Translations under genes and position numbers: made by a program
The notes under the pieces: model-generated
Database searches by the model: none
Told to the model about the DNA's origin: nothing
The model's input: only the letters and a program-made list of their open reading frames with translations
DNA from: Verrucomicrobiota bacterium
GTDB taxonomy: Bacteria > Verrucomicrobiota > Verrucomicrobiia > Opitutales > Coraliomargaritaceae
Length of the DNA: 40,050 nucleotides
NCBI GenBank assembly: GCA_030829145.1
Contig: JAURBE010000007.1
Location: forward strand, 1 to 40,050
Reading direction: 5' to 3'
Shown: in pieces, positions 19,400 to 26,842 of the stretch
Layout: each line of letters starts with the position of its first letter
Position numbering within the stretch: position 1 is the first letter of the stretch

Positions 19400-19903
19400 T
19401 TAAAGCTGAGTCGGATTTGGTGTATCGCCGTACACCGCCTTGGGGTCAAAGGATTTAGAATCTTCAATGAATTTTAAATGGATTGCGCTGTCGCTGTGGC
19501 CAATCGGGACCTCCCGATAAAAGCAAGAGCGGTAGCCGACATGGCAGGATGCCTCTTTACCACCGCTGAGTGGTTCACTGAGGTCTACTTCGAGTACGAT
19601 ACAGTCCTGATCATCATCAATCAACATACGGCGGACGGTTTGAAACATTCCAGACGATTCCCCTTTTTTCCATAGCGATTGACGAGAGCGTGACCAATAA
19701 TGTGCGAGTCCTGTCTCAATAGTCAGTGTCAGTGCCTCTGGATTCATAAATGCAAACATCAGCACCTCGCGCGTCTCCGCATGCACGGTGATGCAAGGGA
19801 TCACGCCTAGTTGATCAAACTTCGGCGCCAGTTGTTTACCTTCTTCGACTTGCTCGACGCTCTCACGTTTTGCGAATAAAACAGATTTAGTATTTTGAAT
19901 CAT
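19400..19903 (-). CDS. hisI: Phosphoribosyl-AMP cyclohydrolase HisI, zinc-site variant
   Basis: This 167-residue enzyme catalyses step three of histidine synthesis, opening the adenine ring of PR-AMP. Family motifs are GVIPCITVHAETREVLMFAFMN, HYWSRSRQSLWKKGESSG and SCHVGYRSCFYR. The usual D-C-D-x-D metal motif reads D96-D97-D98-Q99-D100 here. The cysteine that, with C120 and C127, completes the zinc site in studied enzymes is thus aspartate, though a cysteine lies at 101. There is no HisE domain, and the N-terminus has about 25 extra residues. It stands alone with a Zur-type palindrome 39 bases before the ATG, not in a his operon. HisI paralogs in COG0523/Zur neighbourhoods are a known pattern. 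Confidence 0.88.
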   Translation of the reverse strand: MIQNTKSVLFAKRESVEQVEEGKQLAPKFDQLGVIPCITVHAETREVLMFAFMNPEALTLTIETGLAHYWSRSRQSLWKKGESSGMFQTVRRMLIDDDQDCIVLEVDLSEPLSGGKEASCHVGYRSCFYREVPIGHSDSAIHLKFIEDSKSFDPKAVYGDTPNPTQL

Positions 19904-19941
19904 AGCGGCTAGCTTGAGTCATCAATTGCTCGGATCAACAT

Positions 19942-19962
19942 TAATGAAACTAATTTTCATTA
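19942..19962. promoter_or_regulatory. Putative Zur (Fur-family) box before hisI
   Basis: This is the most symmetric of three sites: TAATGAAA and TTTCATTA separated by CTAAT, extendable by one more paired base on each side. It lies 39 bases upstream of the hisI ATG, in the 251-base gap behind cysS. The rest of that gap holds no gene and no clear terminator. Confidence 0.78.
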
Positions 19963-20154
19963 AAATCGCTAGACCAGTCATTCTGGAAGTTAATATATCG
20001 TTCCAAATATGTCGATGCACTCGATCGGACACGCAACTAGAGTCGGTGTATGGAGATTACTTCGCAGTTTAGGTTTTTTGATGATCATTTTTTGAGGACA
20101 TCAAATGAATCGGGTGGCGTATGAACGAAGTCTATTCAAGGGGCGCTTTAAGTA

Positions 20155-21582
20155 TCAAAGTGTTGAGCGCATCAATGGGGGTGTTTGCGTTTGTTTGAGT
20201 TCAAATCCATCGCTCGAGTCGCGCACTTCCCAACCTGCATCCGACAAGGTTGATCGTAATAAATCAGAAGTCTCCCAATTTCGGGCAGCTCGCGCCGCTT
20301 GACGCTGATTGGCCAGCGCTATGATTGCAGGTGGTATAGTTGCTTGTGTCGAAGGTTGCTGCGAGGTTGCCGGCAATCCGAGTAGCTGAAGTATACGAGC
20401 GAGATCTCGTCGGATCGGAGCCTGTTCACCCGCAGCGGAATGCTTTAGACTTAGCAGCGCGCGATGCAAGGCACCTAGCGCTTTTGGCGTGTTTAAATCC
20501 TCACAAAGCGCTTCCAGAGCTGGTGTGAAAACAGTCGTTTCCAAGGCGTTCTGGCCCTGATTAGTCAGTAGGTCATGTTCTACGCCTGCGGTGAAGCGAT
20601 GGAGACGCGCCAGTGAGCTCGCAGCAGCAGTGAGCGATTCCCATCTGAAGTTGAGAGGTTGACGATAGTGCCCAGAAATAAGCAAGTAACGCAGTGCCTC
20701 AGGAGAGTGCCCACGTGCCACCACTTCATCGAGAACAAATAAATTGCCAAGCGATTTGCTCATCTTTTCACCATCGACCCGGAGATGAGCAACATGTAAC
20801 CAATGTTGTACAAACGGTTCTCCTGTCGCTGCCTCACTCTGAGCAATTTCGTTTTCATGGTGAGGGAAAATTAGATCAACACCCCCAGAATGTAAATCAA
20901 ACGACTCGCCAAGGTAGCGCATACTCATCGCACTACACTCAATGTGCCAACCAGGGCGGCCGCGCCCCCACGGACTCTGCCAATGGTTTGAGCCATCCTC
21001 TGGTTTCCAAGCCTTCCACAGCACAAAGTCCTGCCAGGACTCTTTCCCGTATTCGTCGTTGTCGTTCAAACGTGCGGAGGCGTTTTGCCGTACACCTGAG
21101 CGGTTGAGTCGCGACAGTTTTCCATAATCGGCAAACGAATTGATCCGGAAATAAACACTGCCATTGCCATCTGCATACGCGTGGTCTTTTTCAATCAGTT
21201 GCTGGATCAGGCAAATTTGATCTTCAACATGCGCAACAGCCGATGGCGAGTGATGCGGCTGAAGGATATTTAGGGCCGAGCAGTCCGCTTCGAACTTAGC
21301 ACGCCACTTGTCAGTGAATACGGCCAGCGGCAGACCTGCTTGTTGGGACTCACGGATGGTCTTGTCGTCCACATCCGTGACATTACGCACATGGCAGGTT
21401 TGAATTCCTAAAAACTCCACCAAGCGGCGAAATACATCTTGTAGTACAAAAGTGCGCAAGTTGCCTATATGCGCTGGCCCGTATACAGTCGGCCCACAGC
21501 AATAGAAGCGCAAGGTCGTCCCGTCCATCGGCCGGATGATACTGGAATTACGGGTGAGTGTATTGTGTAGTGAGAGTTTCAT
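20155..21582 (-). CDS. cysS: Cysteinyl-tRNA synthetase CysS
   Basis: This 475-residue class I synthetase charges tRNA-Cys. The HIGH motif is HIGN in PAHIGNLRTF and the KMSKS motif is present in GEKMSKSLGN. The zinc ligands known from E. coli CysRS are kept: the Cys of FYCCGPTVY, the Cys of WHIECSAM, and His and Glu of FPHHENE. So unlike some Zur-linked paralogs of zinc enzymes, it still looks zinc-dependent. The C-terminal third carries the usual helical domain and a short extra tail. It is the last gene of the run that starts with the oxidoreductase, 80 bases after cobW2. Whether a second cysS exists elsewhere cannot be told from this window. Confidence 0.95.
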   Translation of the reverse strand: MKLSLHNTLTRNSSIIRPMDGTTLRFYCCGPTVYGPAHIGNLRTFVLQDVFRRLVEFLGIQTCHVRNVTDVDDKTIRESQQAGLPLAVFTDKWRAKFEADCSALNILQPHHSPSAVAHVEDQICLIQQLIEKDHAYADGNGSVYFRINSFADYGKLSRLNRSGVRQNASARLNDNDEYGKESWQDFVLWKAWKPEDGSNHWQSPWGRGRPGWHIECSAMSMRYLGESFDLHSGGVDLIFPHHENEIAQSEAATGEPFVQHWLHVAHLRVDGEKMSKSLGNLFVLDEVVARGHSPEALRYLLISGHYRQPLNFRWESLTAAASSLARLHRFTAGVEHDLLTNQGQNALETTVFTPALEALCEDLNTPKALGALHRALLSLKHSAAGEQAPIRRDLARILQLLGLPATSQQPSTQATIPPAIIALANQRQAARAARNWETSDLLRSTLSDAGWEVRDSSDGFELKQTQTPPLMRSTL

Positions 21583-21662
21583 GTTGGCGACGGTTGACCT
21601 GATTGCGGATCGGACCCCCGTGTTTTTTTATGAATACAATCAATCGTATGTGGGATAATAAG

Positions 21663-22880
21663 TTATTGTGGAGCGACCCATTCTGGAAACGGATCTTTAA
21701 AGGTACTCCAAAAGACTTCACCGCCCTCCATCTCTTCTTCAGTTAGTAGACAAGCCTCAAAGGATGCGTTCAGAGAAGTTTCATCCATTTTTTCAGCATT
21801 GCCAATCAGTACCAATTCCTGGCGTCGATCCCCATAGGGCTCTTTCCAGTTGGAGCGCACTTTGAAGATCTCATCTTCGTCTTGAGGCCAATATTCACGG
21901 GGTACGGCAGCAAACCATTCGCCAGCCAGCTGCACATCGGACTGAGCGCCAGCCCTAGACCAAAGCCCGACGTAGGTCATGCGTGTCGCGAGCCAGAAAA
22001 ATCCTTTGGAACGGATCACCCCCGGCCAGTCTTGCTTCATCCATTTCCATAATCGTTCGGGATGGAAAGGCCGTCGTGCACGATAGACGAATTGGTGAAT
22101 GCCATATTCTTCTGTTTCTGGAACCGGCTCATTCTGTATTAACTTTAGCCAGTCAGGCATTTGCTCCGCCGATTGAATATCAAAACGTCCTGTGTTGAGG
22201 ATGACGCTGGGGTCAATCTGCCCGTAGCTACACTCGATCACCTCCGCCTGACTGTTGAGCGCTCGGATACCAGAAATGATTTCTGCTTTCTTTGCTGCAT
22301 CCACGGTATCGATTTTATTCAGCAAAATCACATCAGCAAAATCAATCTGATCGACAAGCAGATCCACAATCGTGCGCTCGTCCTCATCGTTGACTTCCTG
22401 GCCGCGACTTTTGAGTGTTTCCGGTGAACCGAAATCACGCTCAAAATTGGCCGCATCGACTACGGTCACCATTGTATCCAAATGAGAAATATCCTCCAAG
22501 CTGAAGCCCGCTTCATTGCGAAAAAAGAAGGTCTCAGCTACTGGCATCGGTTCCGAAACGCCAGTCGATTCAATCAATAGATAGTCGAAGCGACCTTCGA
22601 ACGCGAGGCGTCGCACCTCTTCGAGTAAGTCATCACGCAAAGTGCAGCAGATGCAGCCGTTGCTCATTTCAACCAGTTTCTCTTCTTTGCGGCTCAGCTC
22701 AGCTCCGCCTTCAGCAACCAGTTGAGCGTCGATATTGATCTCGCTCATATCATTGACGATTACGGCGACTCGCAGGCCCTCGCGATTGTTTAAGACATGG
22801 TTCAGGAGTGTCGTTTTTCCAGCTCCAAGGAAACCGGACAAGACTGTAACCGGTAATTTTTTTTGGATAGATGTGTGCAT
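21663..22880 (-). CDS. COG0523 (CobW-family) metallochaperone GTPase, second type
   Basis: This 405-residue G3E GTPase has Walker [10 protein letters not shown], the CxCC motif in [17 protein letters not shown], guanine-recognition NKID and a CobW C-terminal domain ([19 protein letters not shown], then [11 protein letters not shown]). It has no histidine-rich loop, and its sequence resembles the zinc-linked YjiA/ZigA-type proteins common in Proteobacteria. I chose the ATG at 22880. Thirteen more residues are open upstream, but they would overlap the end of the FeoB-like gene, which stops four bases before this ATG. The tight spacing implies one operon with the FeoB-like gene and the oxidoreductase. 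Cobalamin genes are absent, so a cobalt role is unlikely. Confidence 0.92.
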   Translation of the reverse strand: MHTSIQKKLPVTVLSGFLGAGKTTLLNHVLNNREGLRVAVIVNDMSEINIDAQLVAEGGAELSRKEEKLVEMSNGCICCTLRDDLLEEVRRLAFEGRFDYLLIESTGVSEPMPVAETFFFRNEAGFSLEDISHLDTMVTVVDAANFERDFGSPETLKSRGQEVNDEDERTIVDLLVDQIDFADVILLNKIDTVDAAKKAEIISGIRALNSQAEVIECSYGQIDPSVILNTGRFDIQSAEQMPDWLKLIQNEPVPETEEYGIHQFVYRARRPFHPERLWKWMKQDWPGVIRSKGFFWLATRMTYVGLWSRAGAQSDVQLAGEWFAAVPREYWPQDEDEIFKVRSNWKEPYGDRRQELVLIGNAEKMDETSLNASFEACLLTEEEMEGGEVFWSTFKDPFPEWVAPQ

Positions 22881-22884
22881 AATA

Positions 22885-24591
22885 TTAAGTATGAAAAAAT
22901 AATAAAAAAAAGTGTCCACCCCATGCGATCAATAGCGAGAAGAGTGCTGCAAAGCTCGCTTGCCGAGCGATCATTTTGAATGCGAAGCTGGGGCGCATTT
23001 CTCGAGCCACGGTCAGCATTGTAACCAAACAGGGCAGCAGCACTCCTGCTAGATAGACTGCGGTTAGTATCTGGAGGGGGCCATCCATCGGCACTTTCAG
23101 CGCATGCCAATCCGCGTCGAGTAGTCCGATGGCAAGTCCGTCCTTGCGTACCGCACCAAGTACGATTGCAAGCGCGGCCTCGGGAGGGAGTCGAAACAGT
23201 GTCATCAGCGGTGCACACAAATGCGTCAACGCTGTAAGTGCACTGAACCATTGGCAGAGTCCAGCAAACACGCAAATTGCAATAAATATCGGTAGCGCGA
23301 TACCGAAAAAATCACCTAAGCTTTGGCGAATTTCTCGAACGATTACACCGCACTTCGGGCGCTGTAAATTACCGAGTGGCGGTAGCAGTAAGCGATTGTT
23401 GCCATTGCGCAGTGAGGGTGGTGTTGTCCAACGTAAGTAGAGCAGCGAGGAGAGTGCCAGAACTACAAGATACACGAGGCCGAGCCAAGCATAGCCGCTT
23501 GCAGCAAACACCGCAAGGGTCGCTGGAAGTTGGTATGAGCAGGCGGAGCCAAATGAGATTGCCGCAACACAGGCACCCCTCGAACAACTGGAGCAAGATC
23601 GTGTTGCTACGATGGCTGGCACGTTACAACCAAAGCCCATCACCACACGAACCAGATCGCGTCCACCTAATCCGAAAGGTTTAAGCCATGAATGCAGCCC
23701 ATAAGAGAGGTGATCAATCAACCCCGTATTCTTATAAATGGCGAGCAGGGCAGAAAAGATGACAATGGTTGGTAAGGCATAGAGCAGTAGAAAGGGTAAC
23801 ATCGCGACGACTCCGTAATCTCCAGCCAAGATTGTTGCCCATGCTCCGGGCAATTCGTTTAGCCATGCGAGCGGCGCTTGCAATCGACTCAACAGCGGAT
23901 CGTAGAGTGTATTTGCAAAACGATTTGCTTGTGAGACAGCCAGCCATGCAGGTCCCAAAAGTAGCAGCAAACTCACTAGCGAAACGCTGAGGGCTTGTTC
24001 AATCAATAACCGTGTCCGCCCTGTCGGTCGGACAGGGAAGCTCGGTAAAGTATCGGTTCGAGCGTTTGAAATCGGTCGTGCGGCATCGACTGCTGCCCGT
24101 AGATCCACGAGCTCCAACACGTGCGGCTGTCTCCCATCGATCAAGTGGACTGGGACGCCCAATCGCTGGCTCCAAGTCGCGGTGATTGCGTGGCTCTCTG
24201 AACTTGAGGCAAGCACTCGATCACGATGGGTCAAGGCGATGACAATACGTTGGTTTGCGATTAGCGGCAGTAATTGCTTTAGCTCATCAACGGCATGATG
24301 TGCACGCAAGACAAGCAATAATCGATCATGTGCCGCCACTGCAGCCACTGTTTCAAGCACGGTACGCGCATCGGAATTGGTCACGATTCCAGGCGTATCA
24401 ATCCACTCCACTGCGTCCCTTAAATAACTCTGACAATGTAGAGTCGATCCAGCCAAAGCTGAAGTCTCAGTGCGGCTTTCGGCAAGAGCTGCCAGTAAGC
24501 AGCTCTTGCCGACGCTTTCTAAACCAAGTGCCACGACGACTGGTTTTGCTGGAGCCGTCTCTGTCTTTGTGACTGGCATGAAGCTGAACAT
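22885..24591 (-). CDS. FeoB-like metal transporter with cysteine-rich gate
   Basis: This 568-residue protein has the FeoB plan. The N-terminal G domain has G1 GLESVGKS and G3 DTPG, while G4 is THRD in place of NKxD. A membrane part with about eight to ten hydrophobic segments follows, including the gate signature [13 protein letters not shown] around residue 322. The second gate region reads [25 protein letters not shown]. Right after the first gate there are extra cysteines, [10 protein letters not shown], before the family's own Cys site (ACSYQLP). FeoB imports ferrous iron. The divergent G4, the added thiols and the Zur-type context suggest another metal, perhaps zinc. The ATG at 24591 overlaps the upstream stop as TAATG, implying translational coupling. 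No feoA is near. Confidence 0.82.
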   Translation of the reverse strand: MFSFMPVTKTETAPAKPVVVALGLESVGKSCLLAALAESRTETSALAGSTLHCQSYLRDAVEWIDTPGIVTNSDARTVLETVAAVAAHDRLLLVLRAHHAVDELKQLLPLIANQRIVIALTHRDRVLASSSESHAITATWSQRLGVPVHLIDGRQPHVLELVDLRAAVDAARPISNARTDTLPSFPVRPTGRTRLLIEQALSVSLVSLLLLLGPAWLAVSQANRFANTLYDPLLSRLQAPLAWLNELPGAWATILAGDYGVVAMLPFLLLYALPTIVIFSALLAIYKNTGLIDHLSYGLHSWLKPFGLGGRDLVRVVMGFGCNVPAIVATRSCSSCSRGACVAAISFGSACSYQLPATLAVFAASGYAWLGLVYLVVLALSSLLYLRWTTPPSLRNGNNRLLLPPLGNLQRPKCGVIVREIRQSLGDFFGIALPIFIAICVFAGLCQWFSALTALTHLCAPLMTLFRLPPEAALAIVLGAVRKDGLAIGLLDADWHALKVPMDGPLQILTAVYLAGVLLPCLVTMLTVAREMRPSFAFKMIARQASFAALFSLLIAWGGHFFLLFFHT

Positions 24592-25757
24592 TAGTCGACC
24601 ACTTCTACGTCTGCGAATTCCGGTGCGGTTGACTCGATCGCACACTCACAGTCTGTGCAGCACTCAAGGTCAGTGATGTGGAATCCACGCGCGACCTCAT
24701 CTGCGATCGGGTCAGAGTTAAGCTCGAGCCGCTCAGCGATAGCTGCTGCTACAACACCGAAGCGCGCACGAAATTTGTAAATAAAGCAAAACTTTGACAA
24801 CCGCTGCACCAGCGACGGTCCGGAATAAAACAAGCCCGCATGCAAGGTAGATTGATCTTGCTCGGTGAACACTGGCTGCCCGTTATCCCATTCGAAGAGA
24901 TTTTTAACAGGCGTCAAAGCCGAGCGAAAACCTGTGGCGAGAATGGGTTGCACTGATGTGCGGTACGATTTGCCATTGGCGAGTTCGACTAAATAACCGT
25001 CGCTGTTTTGAGTGACTCGAACGACTTCACTATTGCCTTGCAGTGCCAACTTCTTGGGAAAGCGATGCAATACATCCAAGATTCGTCCCCGCGTGTAGGG
25101 GCTCAGAGATTCGCTGGGATCCGGATGGTCGTTTAACCACGGTTCGCCGTTTGACAGAACCGCGACGGCCTTGCCGCGTTCAACGAGATGAAATGCCGCA
25201 TCCATACCGCTTTCGTAACCGCCAATGATAATAATCCCATCACCGTTAAGATTGTCCCACGAGTCGATGGTGGAATTGTGACGGCACAGTGCCGCGCCTT
25301 CGAATTCTGGAATACGTGGTTGACTGAACTCCCCGCCAGCCCAGACCACATTCGGCGTCTCAATTGTCAGTTCAGGCGTCTCGATACGGAAGCCATCGGT
25401 TATAGCATGTACGCTAGAGACTGGTTGGTTTTCTTTTACTGGTAGTGTAAAATGCTGTACTGACGCCTGCAGATAAGCGGCGTACTGTTCGCCACTCGGG
25501 TGTTCACAACCATGTAAATCTGCTGGGCTTGTGTCCGGATGGATCGCATTTAAATCGGTCTGCAAAAAAGGATTTGCGTGGAATGACGGTGTGATCATGC
25601 GCATCTCCTTAGGCCACGCTGCAAAACTTGAACCAACGGAGGAAGCCTCAAGGACGAGCACACTCTCCACACCGCGTCGGCGAAGACTCAGTGAACATCC
25701 CAAACCAGCGGGCCCAGCACCTATAATTACAACATCTACTCTGAGAAGATCCTCCAT
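24591..25757 (-). CDS. FAD/NAD(P)-dependent oxidoreductase with C-terminal cysteine tail
   Basis: This 388-residue flavoprotein has FAD-binding VVIIGAGPAGLG at residues 9-20, a second nucleotide site IIIIGGYESGMDAAFH, and an ATGFRS motif near the end of the second domain. It resembles the CzcO/FMO-like or YpdA-like flavoproteins. The last 30 residues carry CC-x2-C-x-C at about positions 366-372, an uncommon addition that could bind metal or carry out thiol chemistry. It is the first gene of the oxidoreductase–feoB-like–cobW2–cysS run. I chose the ATG at 25757, which gives MEDLLRVDVVIIGAG. An ATG at 25781 is also in frame but almost touches the Zur-type box. Its reaction is unknown. Confidence 0.8.
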   Translation of the reverse strand: MEDLLRVDVVIIGAGPAGLGCSLSLRRRGVESVLVLEASSVGSSFAAWPKEMRMITPSFHANPFLQTDLNAIHPDTSPADLHGCEHPSGEQYAAYLQASVQHFTLPVKENQPVSSVHAITDGFRIETPELTIETPNVVWAGGEFSQPRIPEFEGAALCRHNSTIDSWDNLNGDGIIIIGGYESGMDAAFHLVERGKAVAVLSNGEPWLNDHPDPSESLSPYTRGRILDVLHRFPKKLALQGNSEVVRVTQNSDGYLVELANGKSYRTSVQPILATGFRSALTPVKNLFEWDNGQPVFTEQDQSTLHAGLFYSGPSLVQRLSKFCFIYKFRARFGVVAAAIAERLELNSDPIADEVARGFHITDLECCTDCECAIESTAPEFADVEVVD

Positions 25758-25784
25758 GGGAGGTAAGCAATAGACAATCATTGC

Positions 25785-25805
25785 TATTGCAAGTAATTTT
25801 CATTA
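25785..25805. promoter_or_regulatory. Putative Zur (Fur-family) box in the divergent region
   Basis: Left half TATTGCAA and right half TTTCATTA are separated by five bases. It differs from the hisI box in three positions. It lies 28 bases before the oxidoreductase ATG on one side and 97 bases before the Fur-family regulator ATG on the other. It could therefore control the four-gene operon and possibly the regulator itself. Confidence 0.7.
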
Positions 25806-25901
25806 AGTAATGAGTGGACTAGGTACGCTTGAGAGTAGGCAAGCGCGGGGAGCATAGGAAATAGTTTGATCCGGATCGGTTGTAAGGCATTATAACTCTA
25901 T

Positions 25902-26342
25902 ATGTCATCTTTGTCACATAGCCTACTTGAGACGATCTTGGAGCGCATGCGCTCCAAAGGTGGACGGATCACTCAGAACAAGATTCGTATTATAAAAGCG
26001 TTGATCGACTTGGATCATCCGGCGTCTGCAGAAGAGATCCGTGAGCAGGCTAACTTGCCTGCCACGAAGATTGTGACCGTGTATCGCAATCTGGAGGTAC
26101 TCAGTGAGATTGGTACTCTGCAGCGAGTTCCACTCGAAAATGGGACTCAATTGTTCGAGTTAACCGCGCCTGGTGAGCATTATCATCATCTCATTTGCCG
26201 CGAATGCCATCAAGCGGAGCGCTTGGATGTCTGTCTGGGTGAGGAGCTTCGTGGGATGGCTGAGGCGCACGGCTACTCCAAGATCAACCATATCATGGAA
26301 GTGTATGGAATTTGCGAAAAGTGTGACTCCCCGGCGACTTGA
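25902..26342 (+). CDS. zur: Fur-family transcriptional regulator, probable Zur
   Basis: This 146-residue protein has a winged-helix domain (residues 1-85: GGRITQNKIRIIKALID, then TKIVTVYRNLEVLSEIGTL) and a C-terminal metal and dimer domain. The latter has HYHHLICREC, a histidine-rich site followed by the first CxxC-like pair, and ends with GICEKC. Fur-family members sense iron, zinc, manganese or peroxide. Zur is inferred from the neighbours (two COG0523 GTPases, HisI, CysS) and from the three palindromes nearby, not from the protein alone. It is divergent from the oxidoreductase operon. Fur or PerR remain possible. Confidence 0.85.
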   Translation: MSSLSHSLLETILERMRSKGGRITQNKIRIIKALIDLDHPASAEEIREQANLPATKIVTVYRNLEVLSEIGTLQRVPLENGTQLFELTAPGEHYHHLICRECHQAERLDVCLGEELRGMAEAHGYSKINHIMEVYGICEKCDSPAT

Positions 26343-26364
26343 GCCAGTCGGAAAATACCTAGTG

Positions 26365-26739
26365 TCATTCTGGCATTTGCGAGGAATGATGCTCTGTAAT
26401 CATCCAGCGCTCATCTTTTCGGTGATACACAAATGTGAATCGGGCTTGGACACTAGCACCGTCTTTGAACGTAAATGTATAGACTCCAGAGTTAATCGCC
26501 AAATCATTGAAAATTCTAATATTTGCCTCGTTGATTTTTCCGACAGGGCCTTTGGCAACAAAATGAACAAAATAGTCCTCAATTTCTGCATGATTATGCC
26601 GTACCTGATTCGACACAGTCGGGAGTAGGATGCCACCACCCTCATAGAGTGATGCGACTTTTTTCGGATCCCCAGATTGAAGTGCATTATTCCACTCGTC
26701 AAAGAGTGCCATGATTTCATTTTTGTCAGTTTTGATCAT
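26365..26739 (-). CDS. SnoaL/CaMKII-association-domain-like protein (NTF2 fold)
   Basis: This 124-residue protein has a single NTF2-like fold of the SgcJ/EcaC or CaMKII-AD type. Blocks seen are LFDEWNNALQSGDPKKVASLY at the start, GGILLPT, and near the end RFTFVYHRKDERWMITEHHSSQMPE, a typical family ending. No catalytic role is assigned to most bacterial members. It converges with the Fur-family gene, with stops 22 bases apart, and is not obviously in an operon with accA, because a terminator lies between them. No signal peptide is visible. Confidence 0.75.
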   Translation of the reverse strand: MIKTDKNEIMALFDEWNNALQSGDPKKVASLYEGGGILLPTVSNQVRHNHAEIEDYFVHFVAKGPVGKINEANIRIFNDLAINSGVYTFTFKDGASVQARFTFVYHRKDERWMITEHHSSQMPE

Positions 26740-26786
26740 GCTGATTAATTTGAGTTAGTATAATCGCTGTGCAATATTTATCATCA

Positions 26787-26822
26787 CAAAAAATCCCCAC
26801 CATAGAAACGGCGGGGATTTTG
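26787..26822 (-). terminator. Intrinsic terminator of accA
   Basis: On the minus strand AAAATCCCCGCC pairs with a GGTGGGGATTTT arm (one mismatch near the loop) around a loop of about eight bases, followed by TTTTTTG. It begins about 20 bases after the accA stop. Confidence 0.85.
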
Positions 26823-26842
26823 TTTCAATGAATAGCATTCGC

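Noticed and set aside
20105-20302. Small plus-strand frame downstream of hisI promoter region
   Set aside because: It runs antisense into the end of cysS and resembles nothing; the region is better explained as promoter plus cysS tail.
22881-22920. Fourth Zur box before cobW2 in the AT-rich stretch
   Set aside because: The sequence is A-rich but lacks the paired TGAAA/TTTCA halves; the gene is better explained as part of the upstream operon.
22802-23275. 157-codon minus-strand frame across the feoB-like/cobW2 junction
   Set aside because: It is out of frame with two clear genes and has no recognisable domain.
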